A stretch of DNA of 27,981 bases from a virus, in the IMG/VR virus record IMGVR_UViG_3300024999_002256, positions 1 to 27,981 of that record. The stretch is one strand, 5' to 3'. Position 1 is the stretch's first letter; the number at the start of each line of letters is the position of its first letter. Positions 15,001 through 22,563 of this stretch are shown here, one piece after another. A program made the position numbers and the translations under genes. The notes under the pieces are model-generated. The model did no database searches and had not been told where the DNA came from. It was given only the letters and a program-made list of their open reading frames with translations.

Positions 15001-15555
15001 AAAGCAAAGAAGATTGATGAGAATTTTAGTAATATTATTGATACCATTAATCAAATTAAAAAAGCATCAGATAGTATTCCTGATATTCCTCAAAACGCAT
15101 CTGGAACTTCCTTCCATAAAGGAGGACTTGCTTCATTCGATGAAGAGGGAAGAGAGTTAATAAAACTTCCTTCAGGAAAAACATTTATTGGTGATAATAG
15201 TGGAGCAAAAATAGCAAATCTACCTAGAGGAACAGAAATTCTCCCACATAATGAAACAGAATCTCTTCTTAAAAAAGTAAAGTTGCTAAATATTCCTTCT
15301 TATGCTAATGGAATAGGTGGCAATAGTATAATTTCTGATATTTTATCAAAAGTAAATATTAAAAATATATCTCTTCCATCATTTAATCTTCCACAATTCC
15401 AAATGCCACAATTGGCAAATACTATTGCTACAACCACAACTAATAATTTATCTCCAACTTTTAATATTTCAGTACCTAAAGGAACTACTAGGTCACAAGC
15501 AAAAGAAATTGTCAACTTAGTCTATGATGATTTAGTTAAAATACTTAAAAAATAA
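9049..15555 (+). CDS. Tail tape measure protein with lytic transglycosylase domain, 2168 aa
   Basis: The tape measure protein sets tail length and is ejected with the DNA. Residues 1-560 are long, charged, coiled-coil-like helices. Residues ~560-790 are the TP901-type core (MDTALTDLSKVV at 576, then MASNVTTMTSAEAAKAITTS and a GISGNEAGTAIKSFMSRI segment). Residues ~870-1000 carry hydrophobic helices (YLVSTFANLATILALVATGL; NPIGLIIGAITAVVIAMDIF) for membrane insertion. Residues ~1464-1600 are a complete soluble lytic transglycosylase domain: E1490 in IKAESGFN, GASGLMQLMP, and AAYNWGIGNV. More coiled coil follows, and a Gly-rich end (FHKGGLASFDEEGRE). At about 1.5 angstrom per residue the tail would be near 0.3 micrometre (a rule-of-thumb estimate). 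The start follows GAGAGGTGATGTA. The core around 10690-11640 is visibly richer in G and C than the rest. Confidence 0.95.
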   Translation: MNNNDQFGAMIKVKISTTAAELDAQILALSSQIKQAISVKLNIDSKDITLITEKIKEVQKKAQSESNKSIKVGSFGEANHEMDKILYGIEKIRGHFATLGENVKVKQVFSSADASLKQFEVSVDRLNGKIKETSKFKVNVNTNKDGIEEMTFNKITMASAKAKEAVVKDAQTKTEAVKKEVSAVGKLIDLYKAQRISAERFMIASANLYNQGKMSGTSTVELKEQTKLFNTLKVAQAEYNKDTGQSSAKGVEVQRLKAIADSYRQQEQLLKSVYSLKEKLVKVNPTDNAKEISQLEKMLQLQTLRLSSSQNRAENNNLVDQQRSVQYLELETDLKNKLKLVTTGLTDAENKRNASANQTALNKLQTYENQIKRLQSGFTSPATGISDEGHLNNLNIKYGQIENTINQVKQSSLGLSNEQRRGIIQNIADLKLEIKQYQDLQRIMNTSDTKTLSPKDISLYQDTMKNKVSSLQVGKIDTVFARPEIIAETNRLTESIARFGTTGGKSAKEVNLQFAQLTTSVRSATAEISRINSAADSIGTTFLKDIFKLGLWSAAATIFYLPFRSISDGLQYVYQMDTALTDLSKVVDFSSSQLNEMADSAINLGKQLGKSSVEIMQGMAEFGRITKDQNEIIELSRVATMASNVTTMTSAEAAKAITTSMITFGIEAKDSMRILNSLNEVQNNFKVSAEDMVASISKIGAASRLANTDMEDLEGMTAAIVQSLGISGNEAGTAIKSFMSRIYRTDESNPDELGKTAKALKEIMNIDTSKANGELKSFNDLISEIQSGWKNMSKQEQLAVSQSMGSTYHYSKFVALMESYQIKLDAAAMARNSENSALDENAKKLDSISGRLGLLKVASEEFWASTINSNTIKEMVSAVTYLVSTFANLATILALVATGLAIFKGTQITASIIAWASSSVTLTASLTASTRAFITNRAANAGYTTQMIASAIATRGMSLAMHGLKVAILSNPIGLIIGAITAVVIAMDIFNQKQEENARKAEETSQKIKQEQDALSGLSEEYTKIIQSGNLTAESKSRLKGIQDELIKTYGAESKDLDLINGKYKDQIGIIDQLAVKKAKEQLASMGNSGEEALAKSKEESVTQVSFGSSRKAKEVNSVISSVMGDSVGLTNENKQLYEINGTLEKRVEILEKLSLALGGISDKDKFTKELIKEVSDEFNKLNGELKDNQTILDKFLPSKNIIEFDKSFGDVKKQVAGLKDELAKNPNDKGIIKQLQDLHNATSEKNNIEEFRSQIDKLFEGVPDKAESAINGIIDVKKAIESVSESTESYLSDSKDLASTIAKMNDGHKLTTEELYKLLKAHPELASAMTKVNGLYTIEKSAIEKVMEAKNKAHKESLDQKKEELEQSKKLLLAKLSLYGQEVGGITSVEKAKELVNSQSLADPENRAEYVSRQSILKDLQAIEDALKGIDVSSQITPKDLIASANPDLNKTSKEILENVTGPYADLIRESAKQNKLSATLIDAVIKAESGFNASARNPSGASGLMQLMPLTAKELGVSNVFDSAQNIEGGSKYLSQMMSAFNNDKELALAAYNWGIGNVKNALRKSGGATFADISGYAPSETRNYVSKIMSDFNARKSNETAVAEIGDKKLSDPSYTDNTDSLIAEANAQSKLTAERNKSLQSEIDQAKSSKDYSLVLSKTTELIQSQSLELQQLSTARDKINALKDNAISSSPFGDTSRWFNDENDASTQYVSEFNSQTAEVQKTMQTLFETMQKLRKAWMSNKQAVDDLTTSQSKLKQSLLDIQSSQADEAITALKAYYQNEKELAEEAHTNKVKLAEKAHQDVLDNLESEEKAYEETINAQIKAIDKLADAENYTKNLNKSQSEAQTIQSQINIYSRDTSVEGRAKLAELQAQLAEKNSSIEDMQNSHTIELRKQNLQDSLDSIKKELESQKNAENEKYNATKNRLDEEKIALDAHYKAIMEDEAIFATIRQGIIDGNITKINVALTKFSDDFTIDLVTKAKKIDENFSNIIDTINQIKKASDSIPDIPQNASGTSFHKGGLASFDEEGRELIKLPSGKTFIGDNSGAKIANLPRGTEILPHNETESLLKKVKLLNIPSYANGIGGNSIISDILSKVNIKNISLPSFNLPQFQMPQLANTIATTTTNNLSPTFNISVPKGTTRSQAKEIVNLVYDDLVKILKK

Positions 15556-15560
15556 TAATA

Positions 15561-15594
15561 AATGCAGGGAGAAAGCAAGTAATCTCTCTGCATT
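15561..15594 (+). terminator. Terminator after the tape measure gene
   Basis: A 12-bp stem with one G.U pair (15561-15572 with 15583-15594) and a 10-base loop is followed by tcattt. It lies between the tape measure and distal tail genes. Confidence 0.7.
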
Positions 15595-15621
15595 TCATTT
15601 ATAAATTGAGGTGAAAGTAAA

Positions 15622-16398
15622 ATGTCAATAGCAGAAAGTTTATTTTTTATGTATGATTCGAAAAACTCTAAAGATATGGGATTAATTAACTGTTCAGTAG
15701 ATAAACCAGGAATGAGCACAGAACCACTTGTAGCAGAAATAGAAATAAGAGAATCTACGACACGATATAATGATCGTCCATTTTTTCAAGGATTAACTAG
15801 AAAACCACTAATACTTAATCTTCAATTTGCATTTTTAGACACATGGGATGATGAAAAACTCAAAGAAATTACTAGATGGCTTTGTCAATCATATTATAAA
15901 GAAATGTATTTTTCTGATAATCCAAATAAAAGATATTATACAATTGCTAATTCTGCCCCTGAGTTAGTACATAACAATTTGAAAATGGGCTACATAAATA
16001 TCCAATTCCGTAATATTGATGCATTTAACTACTCGCCCATTTTCTTATCTTCTTTATTTGACCTATCATCTAATCCTCCATCTGGAACAATCGTTGAATT
16101 TGTAAATAATGGTGATTTCCCATGTAAACCAATTATATCATTTCAAAAAATTGGAAATGGAGATATTTCTATAGTAAATCTTTCAGATGGAGGGAAAGAA
16201 TTAAAAATGACATCTCTTTTATCTGACGAAGATATTCAAATTAATAATGAATATGGAAATATTCAAACATCAATTCCAAATACTTACAGATATGATAATC
16301 ATAATGGAGTATTTTTAGATTTTATAAGAGGAATTAATCAAATACAATGTTTTGGAAATATGAAAATTCAATTTAAATATCAATTTAAACTTCTCTAA
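15622..16398 (+). CDS. Distal tail protein (Dit), Sipho_tail family
   Basis: At 258 aa it has the usual length of a siphovirus Dit protein and sits directly after the tape measure gene. N-terminal half (residues 1-130) fits the Dit ring domain: the start contains LFFMYDSKNSKDMGLINC, then EIEIRESTTRYNDRPFFQG and KPLILNLQFAF, ending with the WLCQSYYKEMYFSD pattern of the family. The C-terminal half is a galectin-like beta domain (NNGDFPCKPIISFQKIG; FLDFIRGINQIQCFG). Dit forms the hexameric hub joining the tail tube to the tip. ATG 15622 follows GAGGTGAAAGTAAA. It is followed by 27 bases and the Tal gene. Confidence 0.88.
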   Translation: MSIAESLFFMYDSKNSKDMGLINCSVDKPGMSTEPLVAEIEIRESTTRYNDRPFFQGLTRKPLILNLQFAFLDTWDDEKLKEITRWLCQSYYKEMYFSDNPNKRYYTIANSAPELVHNNLKMGYINIQFRNIDAFNYSPIFLSSLFDLSSNPPSGTIVEFVNNGDFPCKPIISFQKIGNGDISIVNLSDGGKELKMTSLLSDEDIQINNEYGNIQTSIPNTYRYDNHNGVFLDFIRGINQIQCFGNMKIQFKYQFKLL

Positions 16399-16425
16399 AC
16401 TATTATATAAAAAGGAGAATAATAA

Positions 16426-19400
16426 ATGTTTACAGATATAGATTTATCAAAAGAAATACAAAAAGCAAAATTATCTTTGTGTAAACCAAACAAAACAACA
16501 TTGTGTAATTTACCAGAAGCATACAATACAACATTAGATATAAATTTATCTGCTCTTGACGAACTTATATTTTCTATTCCTTGCCAGATTGATGTTGATA
16601 TTGAACACAAAATAGAACGTAATCCTCATGTTGATTTAGTAAGAAATAGGTATCTAATAAAATTAGTTCTAAGTGATTATATTCAATGGTTTGTAATTAC
16701 TAGTCCGATTCCATCAGCGGATGATGATTCTGACTATTTAGAAATTAGTTGTGTATCCTTAGAGAATGAATTAAACAACAAGAGATTACATAATTATAAT
16801 GTAAGTGCAGTAAAATTATCTGAAATAATGAATGGGTTTACAAGGGACACTACTACTATGGTCGATGGTATTTCCACAACTACCACTGTTACTACAGATG
16901 GAATATTAAAAGGAACATTGTGGACTTTAGGAACATTTCCAATATCAATTGATGATACATACAGAACATTTGAAAGTATTACAGGAACAAAATTAGAATT
17001 TATAAACAATCAAATATCTGATAAATTTAAAATTCTTGCCAAATTTGATACAGAAAACAGAATAATAAATTTTTATGAAACTGATAAATTTGGAATAAAT
17101 GATGGATTTAGAATTACTAATAAGAATTACTTGCGTACAATTACTCAAAGTGAAGATGATCAAGATTTTTGTACTAGATTAAGTGCATATGGTAAAGATG
17201 GATTGTCAATACAAAGGGTTAACCCCATAAACACATCATTCCTTGAAGATTATAGTTATTTCCTTTATCCATTTATTCGTGATGAATTAGGAAATATCAC
17301 ATCTCATAGTGACTGGATGAGCGATGAGCTTTGCAATGCTATTTTAGATTATAGGATAGCATTATCTCAAAATGCGTTAGTGCATACTGATTTATTAGCA
17401 CAACTATCTGCCTTGCAAATTACATTAACATCTTTAAATAATGAAATGAAAATATTAACTGATGTGTTAAAAACAATTAATGATAGTATTGAATCAGAAA
17501 AATCTCTAGGACATAGTGTTACAACCCTTCTTGCAGATTTAGCGGAACAGCAATTATTAATAGATGCAAAACAATTGGAGATTGATCCTATAAAAGCTCA
17601 AATTACAGCTATTGATTTACAAATTGACACTATTCAAATTGATCTTTCCGAATCTAATTATTTTACACAAGAATTATTAGAAGAAAAGATAAAATTCGAG
17701 ATAGAAAAAGAGTGGTCAAATGAGAGTTATATCCTAGATACAGATTTATATTTTGCTGCAATAGATGAAATGAATAATCGAAAAATACCTCAAACACGAA
17801 TTGAAATTAGCATTATAAATTTTTTAGAAGTTCTTAGTGAACAACATAATTGGAAAAAAATTGTTGTTGGAAATAAAGTAACTATTATGCAAGAACAATT
17901 AGGAATTGATGCTTCTGCAAAAATAACAAAAGCAAGTTTTGATTTTGAAAATGGAGAAATTAAATTAACTATTTCAGATATTAAGAAAAATAAATCTGCT
18001 AGAGATAAAATTGCAGATTATCTTTATAGGACTGAATCTTATGTTGATATTATTGAATTAAATAAACTAAAATGGAATGAATCATTAATAACTGCTACAG
18101 AATATACAGATCAACAAATTGAAGAATTAAATGGTTCACTTCTAAATTTAAGTATTGACATCACTAGATTTGGTGCAGATGGATGGATTACAGCAATAGA
18201 GGCAAAATTTCTAAAATTATCTCTTGATAAGGTAATTGCAGAATCATTAGATGTAATCAATATTGCTACTCAACTTGAATTTCTTGATTTGCCAGATGTA
18301 AATGAAAAAACTGATTATCAAAATGCTTTAAATATTCTAGAAGCATATTTAATAGAAGAATGGATAGGTACTCCAGAAAATCCTAAAACTTATCCAATTG
18401 CTATTATTTGTGATTCTAGTCCAGAGGATGAAAGGATTAAAATAACTGAATTATTTAAAACTGTAGAAAATACAAAATCTATCCTTATTAATGCAATGTC
18501 TAAAGCTCGTCAAGATGATGGGAAAAGATATGTAGAGACACAAATAACCGAATTAAACACAGCATTAAGTGCATTTCAAGGTCAAGTTAATGTTTATATT
18601 ATAGTAGGTGAAATTACAGAAGATGAAGCAAATGATATATTAAAACCATTATTTACTACTGTTCAGCATGAATCTGATGATATTGTTGCAATTGCAAATG
18701 GATTGTTGGAAATAATTGGTGAAGATAATATTCTTTATAATAGTTTAAACAATGCTAAAAACGCCTATTCAAATGTTCAAATCAATTCTAGTACAGGAGC
18801 GATTTATGATGTTCTCAACGAAATAGATGATTGGTTTGATAAAACTAGTTACCCAATCATAATTAAACCAAGTAAAGGAGAAAATATAAACAAAAAAATA
18901 AAGAATGTTGAGACAAAAAAAGATATATTAACTGCATTAATAACTCAAGTACAAATTGATAATGAATTGACTCTTGTAGATCAACAATTATTTGAAGTTA
19001 GCGTTGCAATTACTTCTATGCAGATGGATATTACAACTTTTGCTAAAGATAATTATATTACATATCCTGAATCAGTTTCATTAGGAGAATCTTTTGATAA
19101 AATTCTTGCCGAAAGTTTAGATGTAATTAAAATTGCTAATAGTCTATCAGTATCTTCTGAAATAATAAATAATTATCAAAACTCATTAACTGGAGAAAGT
19201 GGATTACAAGTAGAATTAAATGAGTGGGTAGGGATACCAAATAAAATACCAGCAGGATTTTATCCTAAAAAGATGGAATCTTCAGAAAGAAAACTATTGC
19301 TAAAGAAATTTGATTTAGTAATGAGTACAAAATTAGCGTTAAACAACGCAATAAATTTACTTACTGCTGAATATTCAATTGATGGTGAATTATCTATAAG

Positions 19401-22104
19401 AGGAACAGGAGACAATCAAAGTTCTTCAGCTAGATATTTAAAACTTAATAAAAAGAATATTAGTGCAAGTGGAGCATCTGGTACTGGTTTAATGCTCACA
19501 GTCATTAGCAGAGAAGATTTGTCTATTATTTTTACACAATTATATGATACTTATAATTCTAATGAAGTAGATAGAAATCTATTAGCAACAAAATTAAATT
19601 CATTAGATAATACAGTAATCGTAACTTTAACATCTTATAATTCAATTGGATGGAATCAAAATCTATTAAATGCGATGATTAGATGTGGAGGGACTGGAAC
19701 AGATACAGGAACAGGTAGATTTCCTTTTGCTTTTATTGGAATACCTAAATTATTTAAAGGTACAGCATTAGAAGTATTTTATGATAGTGGCAAAAAAGCA
19801 CCATATGCTGATATAAATACTAAAATTGTGGATGGAATTCCTGAAGGAATTGCTGTTGGGACTACATTAATTTCAGCAGAAGCAACTTTAGCAGTTCAAT
19901 TAGCAAAAGCAAATAGAGATATAGTTATGGCAGATATTACAAAAGTAGTAATAACAACTCCTACTTTAGTTGTATCAAAAGAAAAGAAAATTGTAAAAAG
20001 TTATTGGGATGCAATTATAAGTGAAAAAAACACAGTAGAATTACAAGCAGATTATTGGAATAATTCTACTTATCCTGCTATTGCAACACTTTTATCAAAC
20101 TATCAAACTGCATATTCTAATTTAAGTGCTTATATTATTCCTATATTAGTTGATTTAAATTCAAATTCAACAATTGTAAGTTCAACATTTATTAATTATT
20201 TTACATCGTATTATGATAATAAAATTGTACTATTAGAAGAAATAATGGTTATTGCAAGAGATTATATAGGAAATTCAATATCTGGATTAGCAGAAGCAAT
20301 AATTACATTAGGGTTAAAAATTAATAGCTCATTTAATACATTTACAATTAGTGTAAGTGATTCTATTATCCTTGGAACTGATTTAGATTTAGTAATTGAA
20401 GAATCTAAACCATTGATTGATCTCGCTACTAAATTGGGGTTATCCAATATAAGTCCTAATGAAAAGACAAATTTTCAAGATGCTTTAAATTCATTGCAAA
20501 CAGAACTAAACAATTGGATTAATTTATCAGTACCAAAAGCAATTACTGCTCCACAAATTAGTGTTATTCAAACATTGTATGATGGTTTAAATGATACTAA
20601 GAAATTACTTATAGCAAAAGTATCTACATTAGAAATTGACAATGCTAAAACAAAAGCAATAATTGCAACATCTTTAAAGTTATTTGCTGATACTTTATAT
20701 AATGCAGATAATACTAATTTTCAAAATCAAAGTGTAGATGGTAAAATTGAGTGTTATTTTTATGGTTATGTTCCTTTATTGACAAATTTACCAAGTAGTG
20801 AATGGAATACATCTACAATTAAAGGATATCATTTAGGGGATTTGTTTTATGATGTAGTTGAAAGGAATGCATATAGATTTTCTTCTTCATACTTATGGGA
20901 ATTGATTGATAATGTTGATGTAATAAAAGTTCTATCTAATGCTTCAAGAACACAAGGTTCATTAGATTCAGAATTAAGACTATTTGTTGCAACACCTCAA
21001 CCTCCTTATAGTATTCAAGATTTATGGAGGCAACAATCAAGTGGAGATTTTAAGATTTGTATAGCAGAGAGATTAAGTGGAAGTTATGTTAATTCTGATT
21101 GGATTTATTATACCGAATATACAGATGATGTTGCAGGAAGTATAACAAAAGCATTAACAAATAAAGCACAAACTGATGCTACTTCGGCATTAATGAGTTT
21201 AGATGAAATAGCAGATGGTGGGAAAATTACTAAAAATGAAAAAACAACAGTCTTAAAACCAATATGGGATGCTATAGTAGCAGAGTATGATAGTTATATA
21301 AATCAAGCAGAATATTATGGGGTAAATACAGATGCATATACATCGTCCTATAGTGGAGCAGGAATAGGATTATATGACTATCTATATGTAGCACCATCTA
21401 GTGTTTCTCCATATACTGGAGACGATTTTGCAATTTTAGGTAATATGACTAAAACATCAAATGTAGATAGAATTACTTTCGACTCAAAATTTACAACTTA
21501 TTATTTTACAAGAAGTGTTTTATCAGAGAATATTATATCTGCAGGTAAAATTTATGTAGGAAATAAGTTTGACGAAATAACAGAAGATAGTAAATTGAAT
21601 GCAATTGAAAAAAGAATCATACAAAGTGAATGGGATGCAATTATTAAAGAAAAGGTTTTAATTAGTAATAAAGCAGATTTACTTTATGATAGACCATTAT
21701 GTTCTCTTTGTCAAAGACCTCATAGCACAGATGTTCAAGGATATACTCCTGCGTATAACGATTTAGTTAGTTATATTCCTAGCTTACAATTATCTTCTTC
21801 AACCGTTACAGAAATAAATAGAACTAATTTCAATGCTAAGTTTAATGCTTATTATTATGCAAAATCAGTAATTCTGCAAGAAATAGATGAAGCTGAGAAT
21901 AGCGGAACAATTACTATGCTTCAATCAAATTCTACTATGACTACAGATATAGCAAATGCGTTAAGTATAGCTAACAACGCACAAAGTATTGCTATTACTG
22001 CATTGGGTACTGCTAATAATGCAGTTGCCACAGCCAGAGATTATACATCTGAGCAAATAGCTTCTCTTTTAACATATATAGACAATACCTATGTTAGACA
22101 ATAG
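16426..22104 (+). CDS. Tail-tip protein (Tal-like, prophage endopeptidase tail family), 1892 aa with helical repeats and ILEI-like domain
   Basis: Residues ~1-310 and ~410-545 show the gp44/Prophage_tail pattern: LDELIFSIPC, RNRYLIKLVLSD.IQWFVI, TFESITG..LEF, TRLSAYGKDG, then TRIEISIINFLEVL and VVGNKVTIMQEQLGIDA. They are separated by a ~100-residue coiled coil. From residue ~560 to 1850 the protein is built of repeated helical modules: family A (579-700, 865-970, 1306-1403) and family B with a WDAI motif (about 1182-1285, 1598-1710, 1721-1826). Residues ~975-1118 form an ILEI/FAM3-like domain. Residues ~1430-1570 resemble a phage tail module with GYHLGDLFYDV and YSIQDLW...GDFKICIAERLSGSY. 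Small helices and YVRQ end it. No peptidase active site is evident. It should form the tail tip carrying the fibres. The Shine-Dalgarno is AAAGGAGAA. The C-terminus holds an isolated CSLCQRPH motif. Confidence 0.85.
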   Translation: MFTDIDLSKEIQKAKLSLCKPNKTTLCNLPEAYNTTLDINLSALDELIFSIPCQIDVDIEHKIERNPHVDLVRNRYLIKLVLSDYIQWFVITSPIPSADDDSDYLEISCVSLENELNNKRLHNYNVSAVKLSEIMNGFTRDTTTMVDGISTTTTVTTDGILKGTLWTLGTFPISIDDTYRTFESITGTKLEFINNQISDKFKILAKFDTENRIINFYETDKFGINDGFRITNKNYLRTITQSEDDQDFCTRLSAYGKDGLSIQRVNPINTSFLEDYSYFLYPFIRDELGNITSHSDWMSDELCNAILDYRIALSQNALVHTDLLAQLSALQITLTSLNNEMKILTDVLKTINDSIESEKSLGHSVTTLLADLAEQQLLIDAKQLEIDPIKAQITAIDLQIDTIQIDLSESNYFTQELLEEKIKFEIEKEWSNESYILDTDLYFAAIDEMNNRKIPQTRIEISIINFLEVLSEQHNWKKIVVGNKVTIMQEQLGIDASAKITKASFDFENGEIKLTISDIKKNKSARDKIADYLYRTESYVDIIELNKLKWNESLITATEYTDQQIEELNGSLLNLSIDITRFGADGWITAIEAKFLKLSLDKVIAESLDVINIATQLEFLDLPDVNEKTDYQNALNILEAYLIEEWIGTPENPKTYPIAIICDSSPEDERIKITELFKTVENTKSILINAMSKARQDDGKRYVETQITELNTALSAFQGQVNVYIIVGEITEDEANDILKPLFTTVQHESDDIVAIANGLLEIIGEDNILYNSLNNAKNAYSNVQINSSTGAIYDVLNEIDDWFDKTSYPIIIKPSKGENINKKIKNVETKKDILTALITQVQIDNELTLVDQQLFEVSVAITSMQMDITTFAKDNYITYPESVSLGESFDKILAESLDVIKIANSLSVSSEIINNYQNSLTGESGLQVELNEWVGIPNKIPAGFYPKKMESSERKLLLKKFDLVMSTKLALNNAINLLTAEYSIDGELSIRGTGDNQSSSARYLKLNKKNISASGASGTGLMLTVISREDLSIIFTQLYDTYNSNEVDRNLLATKLNSLDNTVIVTLTSYNSIGWNQNLLNAMIRCGGTGTDTGTGRFPFAFIGIPKLFKGTALEVFYDSGKKAPYADINTKIVDGIPEGIAVGTTLISAEATLAVQLAKANRDIVMADITKVVITTPTLVVSKEKKIVKSYWDAIISEKNTVELQADYWNNSTYPAIATLLSNYQTAYSNLSAYIIPILVDLNSNSTIVSSTFINYFTSYYDNKIVLLEEIMVIARDYIGNSISGLAEAIITLGLKINSSFNTFTISVSDSIILGTDLDLVIEESKPLIDLATKLGLSNISPNEKTNFQDALNSLQTELNNWINLSVPKAITAPQISVIQTLYDGLNDTKKLLIAKVSTLEIDNAKTKAIIATSLKLFADTLYNADNTNFQNQSVDGKIECYFYGYVPLLTNLPSSEWNTSTIKGYHLGDLFYDVVERNAYRFSSSYLWELIDNVDVIKVLSNASRTQGSLDSELRLFVATPQPPYSIQDLWRQQSSGDFKICIAERLSGSYVNSDWIYYTEYTDDVAGSITKALTNKAQTDATSALMSLDEIADGGKITKNEKTTVLKPIWDAIVAEYDSYINQAEYYGVNTDAYTSSYSGAGIGLYDYLYVAPSSVSPYTGDDFAILGNMTKTSNVDRITFDSKFTTYYFTRSVLSENIISAGKIYVGNKFDEITEDSKLNAIEKRIIQSEWDAIIKEKVLISNKADLLYDRPLCSLCQRPHSTDVQGYTPAYNDLVSYIPSLQLSSSTVTEINRTNFNAKFNAYYYAKSVILQEIDEAENSGTITMLQSNSTMTTDIANALSIANNAQSIAITALGTANNAVATARDYTSEQIASLLTYIDNTYVRQ
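18160..21903 (+). repeat. Diverged helical repeat modules in the tail-tip protein
   Basis: Protein-level repeats of ~100-125 residues. Family A copies begin near 18160, 19018 and 20341, with cores LDKVIAESLDVINIATQL, FDKILAESLDVIKIANSL and LDLVIEESKPLIDLATKL. Each is followed by a YQNAL or FQDAL helix and a W(I/V)G.P or W..LS segment. Family B copies begin near 19969, 21217 and 21586 with EK..(I/V)...WDAII.EK, then a Y..L..YI segment and F...F..YY. Nucleotide identity is low, so the duplications are old. Confidence 0.7.
19348..19779 (+). other. ILEI/FAM3-like domain within the tail-tip protein
   Basis: Residues ~975-1118 fit the interleukin-like EMT inducer (ILEI/FAM3) pattern. A beta strand leads to GTGLMLTVISREDL (1019-1032), then YDTYNS (from residue 1040), an LxxLDNTVIVTLTSYNSIG core, a helix LLNAMIRCGG, and RFPFAFIGIPKLFKGTALEVF (1098-1118). 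The domain interrupts the helical repeat series. It is recognised by motif order, not by a profile search. Confidence 0.6.
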
Positions 22105-22141
22105 AATTATTTAAAACACAATTGGGAGGTAATTAATTAAA

Positions 22142-22456
22142 ATGATTACACGCATAGAATTATCAAATGGAGAATCTTTTAGTAAGGTAGTGGATATTCA
22201 AGAATATATAAATAATATATCTACCAATGTAACTGCAAATATAGTATTAGGAAAATATTACGAAGAAGTCTTACCTGACATTGAAGACATTCATGCTAAA
22301 TTTTCTAATTCTTTAACTTCTATAAAAATTTATTCAAAAGATAGTGAAATTGAAGATGAATATTTGAGTAAAACACTTGATGGATATGTCAGTGTTCGTT
22401 CTGTGAATAAAAGTTATAATTATAATTCTATTTCAATTATGTTGGCAAAATCTTAA
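22142..22456 (+). CDS. Small tail-associated hypothetical protein, 104 aa
   Basis: Not recognised. It is acidic and soluble, with probable beta strands at the start (MITRIELSNGESFSKVVD) and end (YVSVRSVNKSYNYNSISIML) around a helical middle. ATG 22142 follows GGGAGGTAATTAATTAAA, a good ribosome site with a rather long spacer. It sits 37 bases after the tail-tip gene and before a terminator. It is probably a small tail accessory protein co-expressed with the tip; nothing more specific can be said. Confidence 0.7.
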   Translation: MITRIELSNGESFSKVVDIQEYINNISTNVTANIVLGKYYEEVLPDIEDIHAKFSNSLTSIKIYSKDSEIEDEYLSKTLDGYVSVRSVNKSYNYNSISIMLAKS

Positions 22457-22502
22457 AGTTCTTAAAATATAATATAAAAATTTTATATAAAAGATGTTAT
22501 AT

Positions 22503-22534
22503 AAAAGAGAGATAATTAATTTTGTCTCTCTTTT
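22503..22534 (+). terminator. Terminator between the tail-tip and fibre genes
   Basis: A perfect 10-bp stem aaaagagaga/tctctctttt (22503-22512 with 22525-22534) has a loop of 12 bases containing taattaatttt. It closely resembles the terminator at 27661-27688. Confidence 0.75.
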
Positions 22535-22563
22535 AAATGTTACAATTAAAAGGAGGAAAGTAA

